Source of the DNA: Caryophanales bacterium UBA5603 | GTDB taxonomy: Bacteria; Bacillota_I; Bacilli_A; Izemoplasmatales; Hujiaoplasmataceae | DNA length: 62,030 bases | Direction of reading: 5' to 3' | Assembly: GCA_002424815.1 (NCBI GenBank) | Contig: DILB01000014.1 | Coordinates: forward strand, 1-62,030 | Part shown: piece by piece, positions 52,173-62,018 of the stretch | Layout of the letters: each line of letters opens with the position of its first letter | Position numbering within the stretch: the stretch's first letter is position 1 | Position numbers and translations under genes: made by a program | Notes under the pieces: generated by a model | What the model saw: only the letters and a program-made list of their open reading frames with translations | What the model was told of the DNA's origin: nothing | Database searches by the model: none

Positions 52173-52853
52173 ATGGCAAAAAAAGGAAAAAAATATCTTG
52201 AAGCCGTCGCCAAAGTTGATAGCGAAAAACGCTACTCATTATTGGAAGCTGTCGAACTGGTTAAATCCATTGCTTTCGAAAAATTTGACGCTTCGGTGGA
52301 ACTTGCACTTAACTTAAACCTTGATCCTCGTAAAGCTGAACAAAACTTAAGAGGAGCAATCGTCCTACCCCATGGAACAGGTAAAGAAAAACGTGTATTG
52401 GTGTTCGCTAGAGGCGAAAAAGCCAATGATGCCAAAGCAGCTGGAGCAGATTTTGTCGGAGATGAAGATCTTGTAGCCAAAATTACTGCCGGATGGTTTG
52501 AATTCGATGTCGTTATCGCTACCCCAGACATGATGGGTGTCATCGGAAAACTCGGTCGTGTTCTTGGACCTAAAGGCCTAATGCCAAACCCCAAGACCGG
52601 TACAGTTACAACCGATGTTACAAAAGCTGTTTCTGATTCGAAAGGCGGTAAAATTACTTACCGTGTCGATAAAAACGGCAACATCCAGGCCCCAGTCGGA
52701 AGAGTTTCTTTCACTGCTGAAAACCTGGCTGAAAACATTAAATCCATTTTGGACATCATTAACAAGGCAAAGCCTTCGACGGTCAAAGGGATTTATATTA
52801 AAAACGTCGCAATCTCATCAACGATGGGACCTGGCGTTAAATTAGCAATCTAA
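52173..52853 (+). CDS. rplA: Ribosomal protein L1
   Basis: A 226-residue two-domain L1 with the family patterns GKEKRVLVFA, GPKGLMPNPKTGTV and the C-terminal KAKPSTVKGIYIKN. It forms the L1 stalk that moves deacylated tRNA and is a translational repressor of L11-L1 in E. coli. AGGAGG lies directly after the operator-like hairpin. Confidence 0.96.
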   Translation: MAKKGKKYLEAVAKVDSEKRYSLLEAVELVKSIAFEKFDASVELALNLNLDPRKAEQNLRGAIVLPHGTGKEKRVLVFARGEKANDAKAAGADFVGDEDLVAKITAGWFEFDVVIATPDMMGVIGKLGRVLGPKGLMPNPKTGTVTTDVTKAVSDSKGGKITYRVDKNGNIQAPVGRVSFTAENLAENIKSILDIINKAKPSTVKGIYIKNVAISSTMGPGVKLAI

Positions 52854-52865
52854 TAACCGAAAATC

Positions 52866-52920
52866 ACTTGTTCGAAGACAGTAGGTGCCACGAGGCTTAA
52901 TTTCCTACCGAGACAAAGAA
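52866..52920 (+). promoter_or_regulatory. L10 leader RNA (binding site for L10-(L12)4)
   Basis: The region before rplJ holds the hallmark pieces of the Firmicutes L10 leader: CAGTAGGTG, GAGGCTTAATTTCCTACC and GAGACAAAGA. GTAGG pairs with CCTAC and the GAGACAA side supplies a kink-turn-like loop. L10 or L10-L12 binding would control whether the following terminator forms. Confidence 0.7.
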
Positions 52921-52942
52921 TCGTAGATGTAATCCATTTATG

Positions 52943-52973
52943 CCTCTTTTCTCGCGAAAAGAGGATTTTTATT
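52943..52973 (+). terminator. Attenuator in the rplJ leader
   Basis: CCTCTTTTC and GAAAAGAGG form a nine-base-pair stem with a TCGC loop, followed by ATTTTTATTT, 29 bases before the rplJ start. As it precedes the gene it should act as an attenuator. Confidence 0.75.
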
Positions 52974-53001
52974 TACTAAGACATTTACAGGAGGTGTCAT
53001 A

Positions 53002-53499
53002 ATGTCAAATGCAACTATTTTAGGCGCAAAAGAAGCTGATGTCAGCGTATTGGTTGAAAAGATGAGCAAAGCGAAATCCGTTGTCGTTGCGGAATATCGT
53101 GGATTGACCGTCCAAAAAACCGAACAATTACGTCGTCTGTTGCGTAAAGAGGGCTGCGAAATGATCGTTGCTAAGAACAATATCTCACGTCGTGCCGCAA
53201 AAAACTGCGGTTTCGGAGCGATTGATGTTGACTTAGTTGGACCAAATAGCATTGTCCTGGCGATGAATGATTCAATCGCCGCTGCAAAAATACTTCATGA
53301 ATTTGCAAGAAAAAACCCGAAACTGGTTATTAAATCCGGTGTCGTAGATGGTGATTTTTATAATCAATCTGAAATCAAATTGATTGCACAATTACCGCCT
53401 AAACAAACATTACTCGCTATGTTGGCTAGCCAACTGTATGCACCACTCAAGGAACTTGCTGTAGGCCTTGATATGATTACAAATCTCGAAAATAAATAA
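53002..53499 (+). CDS. rplJ: Ribosomal protein L10
   Basis: A 165-residue L10 with the N-terminal rRNA-binding pattern AKSVVVAEYRGLTVQKTEQLRRLLR and a C-terminal helix that carries the L7/L12 dimers. Together with L12 it is the likely repressor acting on its own leader. AGGAGG before ATG. Confidence 0.95.
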   Translation: MSNATILGAKEADVSVLVEKMSKAKSVVVAEYRGLTVQKTEQLRRLLRKEGCEMIVAKNNISRRAAKNCGFGAIDVDLVGPNSIVLAMNDSIAAAKILHEFARKNPKLVIKSGVVDGDFYNQSEIKLIAQLPPKQTLLAMLASQLYAPLKELAVGLDMITNLENK

Positions 53500-53520
53500 T
53501 ATAAAACGGAGGAAAATAAA

Positions 53521-53898
53521 ATGGCAAAATTAACTGCAAAAGACTTTATTGAGTCTTTAAAAGAAATGACAATCCTTGAAATCAAGGCTTTGATCGATGC
53601 AATGAAAGAAGAATTTGGTGTTGACCCATCCGCTGCCTCTGCTGCTCCCGTAGCCGCTGTTGCTGCTGTTGAAGAAGAACAAGGACCCAAAGAAGTTAGT
53701 GTTATCTTAACAAGCGTTGGCGCAAGCAAAGTCGCTGTTATCAAAGTTGTTCGTGAAGTTACCGGACTTGGTTTGATTGAAGCTAAAAACTTTGTTGATG
53801 CTGCTCCAAAAGCTGTAAAAGAAAAGATTAAAGAAGAAGAAGCTAAAGAACTCGCCAAAAAATTAACTGACGCTGGCGCAACTGTCGAAATTAAATAA
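53521..53898 (+). CDS. rplL: Ribosomal protein L7/L12
   Basis: A 125-residue L7/L12 with dimerising N-terminal domain, Ala-rich hinge (PSAASAAPVAAVAAVEEE) and the C-terminal domain that recruits translation factors (KVAVIKVVREVTGLGLIEAKNFVDAAPKAV). Followed by a terminator, so rplJ-rplL is a unit with possible readthrough. Confidence 0.97.
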   Translation: MAKLTAKDFIESLKEMTILEIKALIDAMKEEFGVDPSAASAAPVAAVAAVEEEQGPKEVSVILTSVGASKVAVIKVVREVTGLGLIEAKNFVDAAPKAVKEKIKEEEAKELAKKLTDAGATVEIK

Positions 53899-53910
53899 TC
53901 AACTTGCCGG

Positions 53911-53949
53911 AACACTAAACCTGAGGAACTCTCAGGTTTTTAGCGTTTT
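53911..53949 (+). terminator. Terminator after rplL
   Basis: AAACCTGAG and CTCAGGTTT form the core stem, extended by AACACT/AGCGTT; T-rich tract within the 3' arm. Confidence 0.8.
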
Positions 53950-53963
53950 AGGGGGTGAGTAGA

Positions 53964-54551
53964 TTGACACATTATTATAGTAAAGACAATGACCGGCTGG
54001 AAAGCGAAAAGCATCCAGTCCGTTTTGTCGTAAAAGAACGTTCCTTTTTAATGATGACGGATAAAGGTGTTTTTTCAAAATCAGGCCTTGATTTTGGGTC
54101 AAGATTTTTACTTGAAACCATTTCAATTGAAAAAAACGAACGCGTTCTTGATCTCGGTTGTGGATATGGACCTATCGGGATTGTCCTCGCATCTTTATAT
54201 GGAGCTGAAGTCACAATGGCAGATATCAACACCCGTGCTGTCCTGCTTTCAAAAGAAAATGCTCGCATTGCAAAAGTTGATGTTCATATTGTTCAGAGTG
54301 ATGGTTTTAATGCAATTGAAGGTCGCTTCGATACGATTGTAACGAACCCACCTATTCGTGCAGGGAAAAAAGTCATTTATGCGTGGTTTGCCCAGTCAGA
54401 GCATTATTTGAATGATAACGGACGATTAGTCATCGTTATAAACAAAAATCAAGGTGCTTTATCTGCCATCACTGAATTGAAGAAATTCTACTCTAGAGTA
54501 GAGGTAGTTGGAAAAAAATCGGGATATCATGTGATATCTTGCCGAAAATAA
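53964..54551 (+). CDS. RsmC-like class I methyltransferase (YbxB)
   Basis: A 195-residue methyltransferase of the RsmC/RlmG type that modifies guanine of rRNA. SAM site RVLDLGCGYGPIGI, then VTMADINTRA, and the N-P-P motif as VTNPPIRAGK. Bacillus ybxB has the same position between rplL and rpoB. TTG 53964 has AGGGGGTGA at a good distance and aligns with YbxB; GTG 53955 overlaps that site. Confidence 0.88.
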   Translation: MTHYYSKDNDRLESEKHPVRFVVKERSFLMMTDKGVFSKSGLDFGSRFLLETISIEKNERVLDLGCGYGPIGIVLASLYGAEVTMADINTRAVLLSKENARIAKVDVHIVQSDGFNAIEGRFDTIVTNPPIRAGKKVIYAWFAQSEHYLNDNGRLVIVINKNQGALSAITELKKFYSRVEVVGKKSGYHVISCRK

Positions 54552-54559
54552 TTGACTAT

Positions 54560-54598
54560 TTGACAACACTGTGATAACATATTTAAATGCGATAGAAT
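54560..54598 (+). promoter_or_regulatory. Possible rpoB promoter
   Basis: TTGACA at 54560-54565 has a weak TTAAAT 17 bases downstream; a better -10, TAGAAT (54593-54598), has no good -35. An overlapping TTGACT at 54552 is also possible. Which one works is not clear. Confidence 0.4.
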
Positions 54599-54608
54599 GC
54601 GCATTTTT
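54585..54608 (+). terminator. Hairpin upstream of rpoB (terminator or attenuator)
   Basis: AAATGCG and CGCATTT flank an eight-base loop and are followed by a five-T run. It lies 33 bases after the ybxB stop; its strength is moderate. Confidence 0.5.
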
Positions 54609-54669
54609 GTGTTTATCTACTTTTATACGGCTTTACGGCTTCATATATTTTACATTTTGAGGTGATTTT

Positions 54670-57600
54670 GTGGATTATAAAACGGTTAAGTATGGAAAAA
54701 AACGGGAAAGAAGAAATTATTCACGAGTCAAATCGAATGTTGAACTTCCTAATTTAATTGAAGTTCAGACTTCTTCATTCGAATGGTTTGTCGAAACAGG
54801 ACTTAAAGAACTGTTTCACGATATTTCTCCGATTACCAACTTTACCGAAAACCTCGAGCTCTATTTTGGCGACTATGAGATCGGGGAACCAAAGTATTCT
54901 GTGTTGGAATGCAAGGAAAAAGATGTCACCTATTCGCGTCCGCTTCGTGTCACAGTTCGACTTCTTAATAAAGACGCTGTTGATAAGGATACTGGCGAAG
55001 TAAACATCAAAGAACAAAAAATCTTTATGGGTGATATTCCAGTTATGTCCCCAGTTGGAACGTTCATTATCAATGGATCTGAACGTGTTATCGTTTCTCA
55101 AATCGTTCGCTCTTCTGGTGTTTTCTTCTCTGAAGAAGTCGACAAGAAAACCCTTCAAAGAAAATATTTGGGACAAGTGATTCCGACGCGTGGCGCTTGG
55201 TTAGAATATGAGATTGGTTCAAAAGATCTCTTATATGCAAAAATTGACCGCTCTAAAAAAATCTATTTAACTACCATGATCAAAGCCCTCGGTTTCTCAA
55301 CTGCGAAACAAATCTTTGATCTTTTTGGCGAAAACGAATTGCTTCAAAACACCATTGAAAAAGATTTAACTTCTAATTCAGAAGACGCCATGAAAGAAGT
55401 ATATTCGAAAATTAGACAAGGCGAAACCGCAACTATTGAAGGGGCTCGCTCCTTCTTTGTCAGTCGTTTATTTGATGAAAAACGATATGATCTTGCGGAA
55501 GTGGGACGTTTCAAAATTAATCAGAAATTAGATGTCATTACCCGTGTTCGTTTATTGCTGGAAAAAGGCGTTGAAGCGACATTGGCCAAGGATGTCGTTG
55601 ATAAACGTACTGGTGAAGTAATCTTCGAAGCAGGATCAAAAATTACTGAAGAAATAGTTAAATATTTAGATAAAAATCGACCCATTCTGACAGAGCGTGT
55701 CATTTTTGATGAGGCTTTAGAAGCAGAATTAAGAATTCATCTTGACCGCGAAGCTAGAAGAGAACTTCTGGCAGAAAATATGAATGAAGATTTTATCGAA
55801 AAGATTGTAAAAAACACTTATATTGAAACGTTGGAAGTTGTGATTGGCTCCAATGGAACTTCGAAGACAGTCAAACTAATTGGAAACAATTCGTTTGAAA
55901 ACAGTCTTCATATTTCAACGTCTGATATCATAGCTTCAATTTCCTATTATTTGAACTTATTTGATCGTATCGGATCATTGGATGACATTGACCATCTTGG
56001 CAACCGCCGTCTTCGTTTGATTGGTGAGCTATTGAAAAATCAGTTCCGTATCGGTTTGGCAAAAATGGAAAAAAATGTCAAAGACCGTATGTCAACTAAA
56101 GACACCAAGGATATGACACCACAAAACTTGATTAACATTCGCCCTTTGACTTCTTCTTTAAAAGAGTTTTTTGGAAGTTCTCAACTATCTCAATTCATGC
56201 AACAAACGAATCCATTGGATGAAATCACTCATAAACGTCGTATCTCCGCCCTTGGACCGGGAGGTCTTACCAGAGATCGTGCTGGATTTGAAGTTCGTGA
56301 CGTTCATCAATCTCACTATGGTAGAATTTGTCCCATTGAAACACCAGAAGGACAAAACATTGGCTTGATTAACTCCTTAGCGTGTTATGTAAAAGTTAAT
56401 AAATATGGATTTATGGAAACACCTTATTCAAAAATCGACAAAAAAAATCTTCGAGTAACGGATGAAATCGTTTATTTGTCGGCGGATCAAGAGCAAAATT
56501 ATGTTATCGCTCAAGCCAACGTCAAATTAAATGAAGATATGACGATTATGGAAGATCGTGTCATTGGTCGATATCAAGGTGAAACAAAAATCTTTGATGC
56601 TAAAATCTGTGATTACATGGACGTTTCACCAAAACAGATTGTTTCCATTTCAACGGCATGCATACCCTTCCTTGAACATGATGATGCAAACCGCGCATTG
56701 ATGGGAGCGAACATGCAGCGTCAGGCTATTCCTCTATTAAAACCAGAGTCGCCTTTTGTTGGCACGGGTATCGAATATAAAACAGCTCATGATTCTGGCA
56801 CTTGTGTTCTTGCAGAACATGATGGAATCGTAGAACAAGTCGATGGATTAAAAATTAAAATTCGTCGTGAAGACGGAACCCTTGACACTTATAACCTCGC
56901 TAAATTTATGCGGAGTAACCAAGGTACATGTATTAATCAAAAACCCATTGTCGTATTAGGAGAAACTATCAAAGCGGGTGACATTATTGCGGATGGTCCT
57001 TCGATGGAAGAGGGCGAATTAGCACTCGGTCGCAATGTTGTGGTTGCTTTTATGACTTGGAACGGATACAACTATGAAGATGCTGTTATTATGAATGAGC
57101 GTCTTGTTCGCGATGATGTTTATACATCAATCCATATTGAAAAGTATGAAATCGAAGCGCGTGATACTAAATTAGGTAAAGAAGAAATAACTAGGGAAAT
57201 TCCAAACGTCGGAGAAGATGGACGTAAATATCTCGATGACAACGGCATCATTATTCCTGGTGCAGAAGTCAAAGAAGGCGACATTCTCGTTGGAAAAGTT
57301 ACGCCGAAAGGTCAAACCGATCCAACCCCTGAAGACCGTTTATTACTCGCGATTTTTGGTGAAAAATCTCGCGAAGTTCGTGATACTTCGCTCCGGGTTC
57401 CCCATGGTGGCGGTGGCATTGTTCACTCCATAAAGGTTTTCTCAAGAGCAAATGACGATGAGTTATCCCCTGGAGTTAATGAGGTAGTTCGCGTTTATAT
57501 TATTCAAAAACGTAAAATTTCAGAAGGCGACAAAATGGCTGGTCGTCACGGAAACAAAGGCGTTATTTCAAAAATATTGCCGAGCGAAGATATGCCGTAC

Positions 57601-58287
57601 ATGCCAGATGGTACGCCCGTTGACATCATGCTTAATCCTCTTGGTGTTCCTTCACGTATGAATATCGGTCAAGTCCTAGAAATTCATCTTGGTATGGCCG
57701 CAAAAAAACTCGGTCTCCATGTTGCTACCCCTGTCTTTGATGGCGTTGAACAATCTGATCTCAACGAAATCATGATGGAAGCCGGCATGGAATCCGATGG
57801 AAAAACGGTATTATATGACGGTCGCACAGGTGAACGTTTTGATAACCGTGTTTCAGTAGGCGTTATGTATATGATTAAACTCGACCACATGGTTGATGAT
57901 AAACTTCATGCTCGCAGCGTAGGGCCTTATACACTTGTTACGCAACAACCCATGGGCGGTAAAGCTCAAAACGGTGGTCAACGTTTCGGTGAAATGGAAG
58001 TTTGGGCTTTAGAAGCTTATGGAGCCGCCTACACACTTCAAGAAATGCTAACCGTTAAATCTGACGATATCATCGGTAGAAATAAAGTATTTAGAGCGAT
58101 TGTCGATGGTCAACCGATTCCTGAACCGGCTTTACCAGAGTCTTTCCGCGTATTGACTCGCGAGCTTCGTTCTTTAGGTATTTATGTTGAGTTAATCGAT
58201 CGTGAAACTGGAACCAATGAAGTCAACAGAAGTTTGATTGATGATGACGTCGAAGATTATATTACAAAATATGGATTTCAGTCCTAG
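54670..58287 (+). CDS. rpoB: RNA polymerase beta subunit
   Basis: A 1205-residue beta subunit with all main segments, including the rifampicin region at residues 502-560 (FGSSQLSQFM to ISALGPGG), the VRDVHQSHYGRICPIETPEGQNIGLINSLA core, GDKMAGRHGNKG, and the C-terminal ALEAYGAAYTLQEMLT. In the rifampicin pocket, Q511 stands where E. coli has D516 and D517 where it has S522, while H521 (H526) and S526 (S531) are conserved. GTG start with GAGGTGATTTT. It is followed by rpoC after 17 bases. Confidence 0.97.
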   Translation: MDYKTVKYGKKRERRNYSRVKSNVELPNLIEVQTSSFEWFVETGLKELFHDISPITNFTENLELYFGDYEIGEPKYSVLECKEKDVTYSRPLRVTVRLLNKDAVDKDTGEVNIKEQKIFMGDIPVMSPVGTFIINGSERVIVSQIVRSSGVFFSEEVDKKTLQRKYLGQVIPTRGAWLEYEIGSKDLLYAKIDRSKKIYLTTMIKALGFSTAKQIFDLFGENELLQNTIEKDLTSNSEDAMKEVYSKIRQGETATIEGARSFFVSRLFDEKRYDLAEVGRFKINQKLDVITRVRLLLEKGVEATLAKDVVDKRTGEVIFEAGSKITEEIVKYLDKNRPILTERVIFDEALEAELRIHLDREARRELLAENMNEDFIEKIVKNTYIETLEVVIGSNGTSKTVKLIGNNSFENSLHISTSDIIASISYYLNLFDRIGSLDDIDHLGNRRLRLIGELLKNQFRIGLAKMEKNVKDRMSTKDTKDMTPQNLINIRPLTSSLKEFFGSSQLSQFMQQTNPLDEITHKRRISALGPGGLTRDRAGFEVRDVHQSHYGRICPIETPEGQNIGLINSLACYVKVNKYGFMETPYSKIDKKNLRVTDEIVYLSADQEQNYVIAQANVKLNEDMTIMEDRVIGRYQGETKIFDAKICDYMDVSPKQIVSISTACIPFLEHDDANRALMGANMQRQAIPLLKPESPFVGTGIEYKTAHDSGTCVLAEHDGIVEQVDGLKIKIRREDGTLDTYNLAKFMRSNQGTCINQKPIVVLGETIKAGDIIADGPSMEEGELALGRNVVVAFMTWNGYNYEDAVIMNERLVRDDVYTSIHIEKYEIEARDTKLGKEEITREIPNVGEDGRKYLDDNGIIIPGAEVKEGDILVGKVTPKGQTDPTPEDRLLLAIFGEKSREVRDTSLRVPHGGGGIVHSIKVFSRANDDELSPGVNEVVRVYIIQKRKISEGDKMAGRHGNKGVISKILPSEDMPYMPDGTPVDIMLNPLGVPSRMNIGQVLEIHLGMAAKKLGLHVATPVFDGVEQSDLNEIMMEAGMESDGKTVLYDGRTGERFDNRVSVGVMYMIKLDHMVDDKLHARSVGPYTLVTQQPMGGKAQNGGQRFGEMEVWALEAYGAAYTLQEMLTVKSDDIIGRNKVFRAIVDGQPIPEPALPESFRVLTRELRSLGIYVELIDRETGTNEVNRSLIDDDVEDYITKYGFQS

Positions 58288-58304
58288 AAGGGTGAGTGAA
58301 TAAA

Positions 58305-61300
58305 ATGAGTCAAAAATATTCCCATTTAAAGATTCGTTTGGCCTCCCCGGAAGAAATAAGAAGCTGGTCTTACGGCGAAGTCAAAAAACATGAAACGATT
58401 AACTACCGCACTTTGAAACCAGAAAAAGATGGTTTGTTTTGTGAAGTCATTTTTGGCCCGACGAAGGATTTTCAATGTGCCTGCTCTACTAAGTCAAAAC
58501 GCAGTGCTCATCCAGGAAAAAAATGTCCGATTTGCGGTGTTGAATACACTGAAAGTAAAGTTCGTCGTGAACGGATGGGTCATATTGAGCTTGCTGCGCC
58601 AGTTGTGCATGCTTGGTACCTTAGAAATAGCCCTTCTCGTTTAGCAATTTTACTTGACATTAAATCTAAGGATCTTGAAGAAGTGGTTTATCTCGCTTCT
58701 TACATTGTGGTTGATCCCGGTGACACTGATTTACAACTGAAACAAATTTTGTCTGAGGCAGATTACACACGTTATTACTTTGAACACGGATCGCACTTCA
58801 AAGCATTAACGGGTGCTGAAGCCATCAAATATCTCTTGAAAAAAATGGATTTAGAAAAAGAAACTGTCAATCTACGTAAAGAATTAAAGACTGCATCCAA
58901 ACAACGTCGCGATAAAATCATTAAACGCTTGAATGTTGTTGAGGCATTTAAAAATTCAGATAATAAACCTGAATGGATGGTTTTAGATGTTCTACCTGTT
59001 ATTCCACCCGATCTTCGTCCGATGGTTCAATTGGATGGTGGTCGTTTTGCGACGACAGATTTGAATGATCTTTATCGCCGAATTTTAAACCGTAATAATC
59101 GTCTTAAACGACAATTTGAACAAGGCGCACCACACTTAATCACTAAAAATGAAAAGCGCATGCTACAAGAAGCGGTCGATGCATTAATTGATAATTCTAA
59201 ACGCGGTCGTAAGGTCGTCGTTGAGAAAAATCGTGCCCTTAAATCACTTTCTGATATGCTACGAGGAAAACAAGGACGTTTCCGTCAAAATCTACTTGGT
59301 AAACGCGTCGATTATTCAGGACGTTCTGTTATCGTTGTTGGTCCAGACTTAGAAATGTATCAATGTGGACTTCCAAAAGAGATGGCAATTATTCTCTTCA
59401 AACCTTTCGTCATTCGCGAATTAATCAGTCGCAACATCACTTCGAATATTCGCAGTGCAAAGCGATTGATTGAAACACTCGATGGTAGAATCTGGGGCGT
59501 ATTAGAAGATGTCATTAGAGAACATCCTGTTTTACTTAACCGCGCTCCAACATTACATCGTCTTGGTATTCAAGCGTTTGAACCGAAACTTGTTGAAGGA
59601 AAAGCTATTCGTTTGCATCCATTAGTAACCACGGCTTTTAATGCTGACTTTGATGGTGATCAAATGGCTGTTCACGTTCCACTTTCTGAAGAGGCTCAGT
59701 CCGAAGCAAGAGTGCTGATGCTCGCATCAAACAACATTCTTAACCCCAAAGATGGAAAACCGGTTGTTACACCATCCCAAGACATGGTTTTAGGTAACTA
59801 TTATCTAACGCTTGAAAAAGCCGGCGAAATTGGTGAAGGATCTGTTTTTAAGGATTACAATGAAGTCATCATGGCTTTTGAAAATAAAAATGTGACGCTT
59901 CATAGTCGTATAGCAATTAAAGCTTCTACCTTGAATCATCCGATGCGAGAAGAGTTAAAAAATCATTATCTAGTTACTACACCTGGGAAAATGATTTTTA
60001 ACACAATTCTTCCATCCTCATTCCCATATTTAAATGAGCCGGAAAAATTCAACCTTGAAAAAGAAACACCAAAAAAATATTTCCTTGCACCAGGCACAAA
60101 TTTGAAAGCAGCAATTGCAGCAATGCCTTTAGTCAGTCCTTTTAAGAAAAAGTTCTTAAGTTCAATTATTGCTCAAATTTTTGCTAAATACAAAATTAAC
60201 GAAACATCAAAAATGCTCGATAAAATGAAAAACATTGGATTCAAATATTCGACGGTTGCTGGCATTACTGTTGCAGCATCAGATGTTCAAGTTTATTCCC
60301 ATAAACAAGAAATTTTGACGCAACATGATGATAAAGTGGATGAAATCTTTGAATTGTTTAACATGGGTTTGCTCACTGATTCAGAAAGAAAAGCACTTGT
60401 CATTCAAGAATGGGCCAATGCTAAACAAGAAATCCAAGATGGATTACTTGCTGAGTTGAAAAAAGATAATCACATCTTTATGATGTCAGACTCGGGTGCT
60501 CGTGGTAATGCTTCCAACTTTACTCAGCTTGCTGGTATGCGTGGATTGATGGCCAATCCTTCAGGAGGAACCATTGAACTTCCCATTAAAGCTTCTTTCC
60601 GTGAAGGGTTGACGATGTCAGAATTCTTCATCTCCACTCATGGTGCGAGAAAAGGTTCGACTGACACCGCTTTAAAAACAGCTGAATCAGGGTATCTGAC
60701 ACGTCGACTAGTCGATGTTAGCCAAGACGTTGTTATCACTGAAGAAGATTGTGGCACGGATAAAGGCGTAAGAGTTAAAGAACTGCTTGATCGCGATGGA
60801 AAACCGATTGAACCGCTCTACGAAAGAATCCAAGGTCGTTACGCAGCAGAAGACTACATTCATCCTTACACCGGAGAAATCTTGTTATACCGAAATAAAT
60901 ATATAACCGAAGATATTGCGAAGGCTATCGTTGAATCAGGGGTTAACCCTAACAATCCTTCCGAAGTTAGACCAGTTTCTGTAATGATTAGAACGGCTTT
61001 AACTTGTACTTCAAAAGTTGGATTGTGCCGTAAATGTTATGGACAAAACCTAGCAACGGGATTAAAAGCTGAAGTTGGGGAATCTGTTGGTACCATTGCT
61101 GCTCAATCAATTGGTGAACCAGGAACCCAATTGACGATGAGAACCTTCCACACCGGAGGGGTTGCTGGTGATGACATCACCCAAGGTCTCCCCCGTGTTC
61201 AAGAATTATTCGAGGCAAGAACTTCAAAAGGTAAAGCAATCATCTCTGAAATTAACGCAACAGTCAAAGATATTCAACAAATTGATGAACGTTATATCAT

Positions 61301-61934
61301 TACAGTTTCTAACGATATCGAAACCAAAAAATATGAGACAAACTCAAATGTTCAACTATCTGTTAGAAAAGATGATGATGTTTATGCGGGACAACAATTA
61401 ACAGAAGGATCGATTGACCCAAAAGAATTACTTCGAGTTACAGATATGGAATCTGTACAACAATACATTTTAAAAGAAGTTCAAAAAGTATACCGTTCTC
61501 AAGGTGTTGACATTTCTGATAAGCATCTTGAAATCATTATTCGACAAATGACAAGAAGAGTCAATATCATGCTTGAAGGCGATACTGATTTGCTTCCTGG
61601 AAGTCAAATTTCAATCAATGAATTTATCGAAGCTAACAAATCTGTTTTGCTTTCTGGAAAGCGTCCTGCCGTTGCTAAACCTGTATTACTTGGCATCACT
61701 AAAGCGAGCTTGCGTTCCGATTCGTTCTTATCCGCTGCCTCCTTCCAAGAGACGACGCGCGTCTTAACAGATGCTGCGATTCGTAGTAAAGAAGACCCAT
61801 TACTCGGACTTAAAGAAAACGTCATTATTGGTGGATTGATTCCTGCCGGTACTGGAATTCTAAAACATAAAGTTTTCGAGTATGAGGCACCAGCAAACGA
61901 AGAAGAAGATCTGTTCGCTGATTTTGAAGAATAA
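58305..61934 (+). CDS. rpoC: RNA polymerase beta-prime subunit
   Basis: A 1209-residue beta-prime subunit. The N-terminal zinc ribbon has C-x-C (CAC) and C-x2-C (CPIC); the catalytic loop NADFDGDQ with three Asp residues (D448, D450, D452) binds the active-site Mg; the second zinc site is TCTSKVGLCRKCYG; bridge helix and trigger loop follow (SDSGARGNASNFTQLAGMRGLMANPSG, then TRRLVDVSQDV). ATG 58305 is preceded by AAGGGTGA; a GTG at 58296 is rejected. It ends the rpoBC unit. Confidence 0.97.
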   Translation: MSQKYSHLKIRLASPEEIRSWSYGEVKKHETINYRTLKPEKDGLFCEVIFGPTKDFQCACSTKSKRSAHPGKKCPICGVEYTESKVRRERMGHIELAAPVVHAWYLRNSPSRLAILLDIKSKDLEEVVYLASYIVVDPGDTDLQLKQILSEADYTRYYFEHGSHFKALTGAEAIKYLLKKMDLEKETVNLRKELKTASKQRRDKIIKRLNVVEAFKNSDNKPEWMVLDVLPVIPPDLRPMVQLDGGRFATTDLNDLYRRILNRNNRLKRQFEQGAPHLITKNEKRMLQEAVDALIDNSKRGRKVVVEKNRALKSLSDMLRGKQGRFRQNLLGKRVDYSGRSVIVVGPDLEMYQCGLPKEMAIILFKPFVIRELISRNITSNIRSAKRLIETLDGRIWGVLEDVIREHPVLLNRAPTLHRLGIQAFEPKLVEGKAIRLHPLVTTAFNADFDGDQMAVHVPLSEEAQSEARVLMLASNNILNPKDGKPVVTPSQDMVLGNYYLTLEKAGEIGEGSVFKDYNEVIMAFENKNVTLHSRIAIKASTLNHPMREELKNHYLVTTPGKMIFNTILPSSFPYLNEPEKFNLEKETPKKYFLAPGTNLKAAIAAMPLVSPFKKKFLSSIIAQIFAKYKINETSKMLDKMKNIGFKYSTVAGITVAASDVQVYSHKQEILTQHDDKVDEIFELFNMGLLTDSERKALVIQEWANAKQEIQDGLLAELKKDNHIFMMSDSGARGNASNFTQLAGMRGLMANPSGGTIELPIKASFREGLTMSEFFISTHGARKGSTDTALKTAESGYLTRRLVDVSQDVVITEEDCGTDKGVRVKELLDRDGKPIEPLYERIQGRYAAEDYIHPYTGEILLYRNKYITEDIAKAIVESGVNPNNPSEVRPVSVMIRTALTCTSKVGLCRKCYGQNLATGLKAEVGESVGTIAAQSIGEPGTQLTMRTFHTGGVAGDDITQGLPRVQELFEARTSKGKAIISEINATVKDIQQIDERYIITVSNDIETKKYETNSNVQLSVRKDDDVYAGQQLTEGSIDPKELLRVTDMESVQQYILKEVQKVYRSQGVDISDKHLEIIIRQMTRRVNIMLEGDTDLLPGSQISINEFIEANKSVLLSGKRPAVAKPVLLGITKASLRSDSFLSAASFQETTRVLTDAAIRSKEDPLLGLKENVIIGGLIPAGTGILKHKVFEYEAPANEEEDLFADFEE

Positions 61935-61943
61935 ATCAATTTG

Positions 61944-61972
61944 GAAGAGGGTATATACCCTCTTCTTTTTTT
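61944..61972 (+). terminator. Terminator of rpoBC
   Basis: GAAGAGGGTA and TACCCTCTTC form a perfect ten-base-pair palindrome with a two-base centre and a seven-T tail, nine bases after the rpoC stop. Confidence 0.92.
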
Positions 61973-62018
61973 GAAATTGTAATGAAAATTTTTTTATCGT
62001 TTTCTCGGTAAATTATAG

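Noticed and set aside
53364..53915. A 183-residue minus-strand frame across rplJ-rplL
   Set aside because: Antisense to rplL; its alanine/serine-rich composition simply mirrors the L7/L12 hinge.
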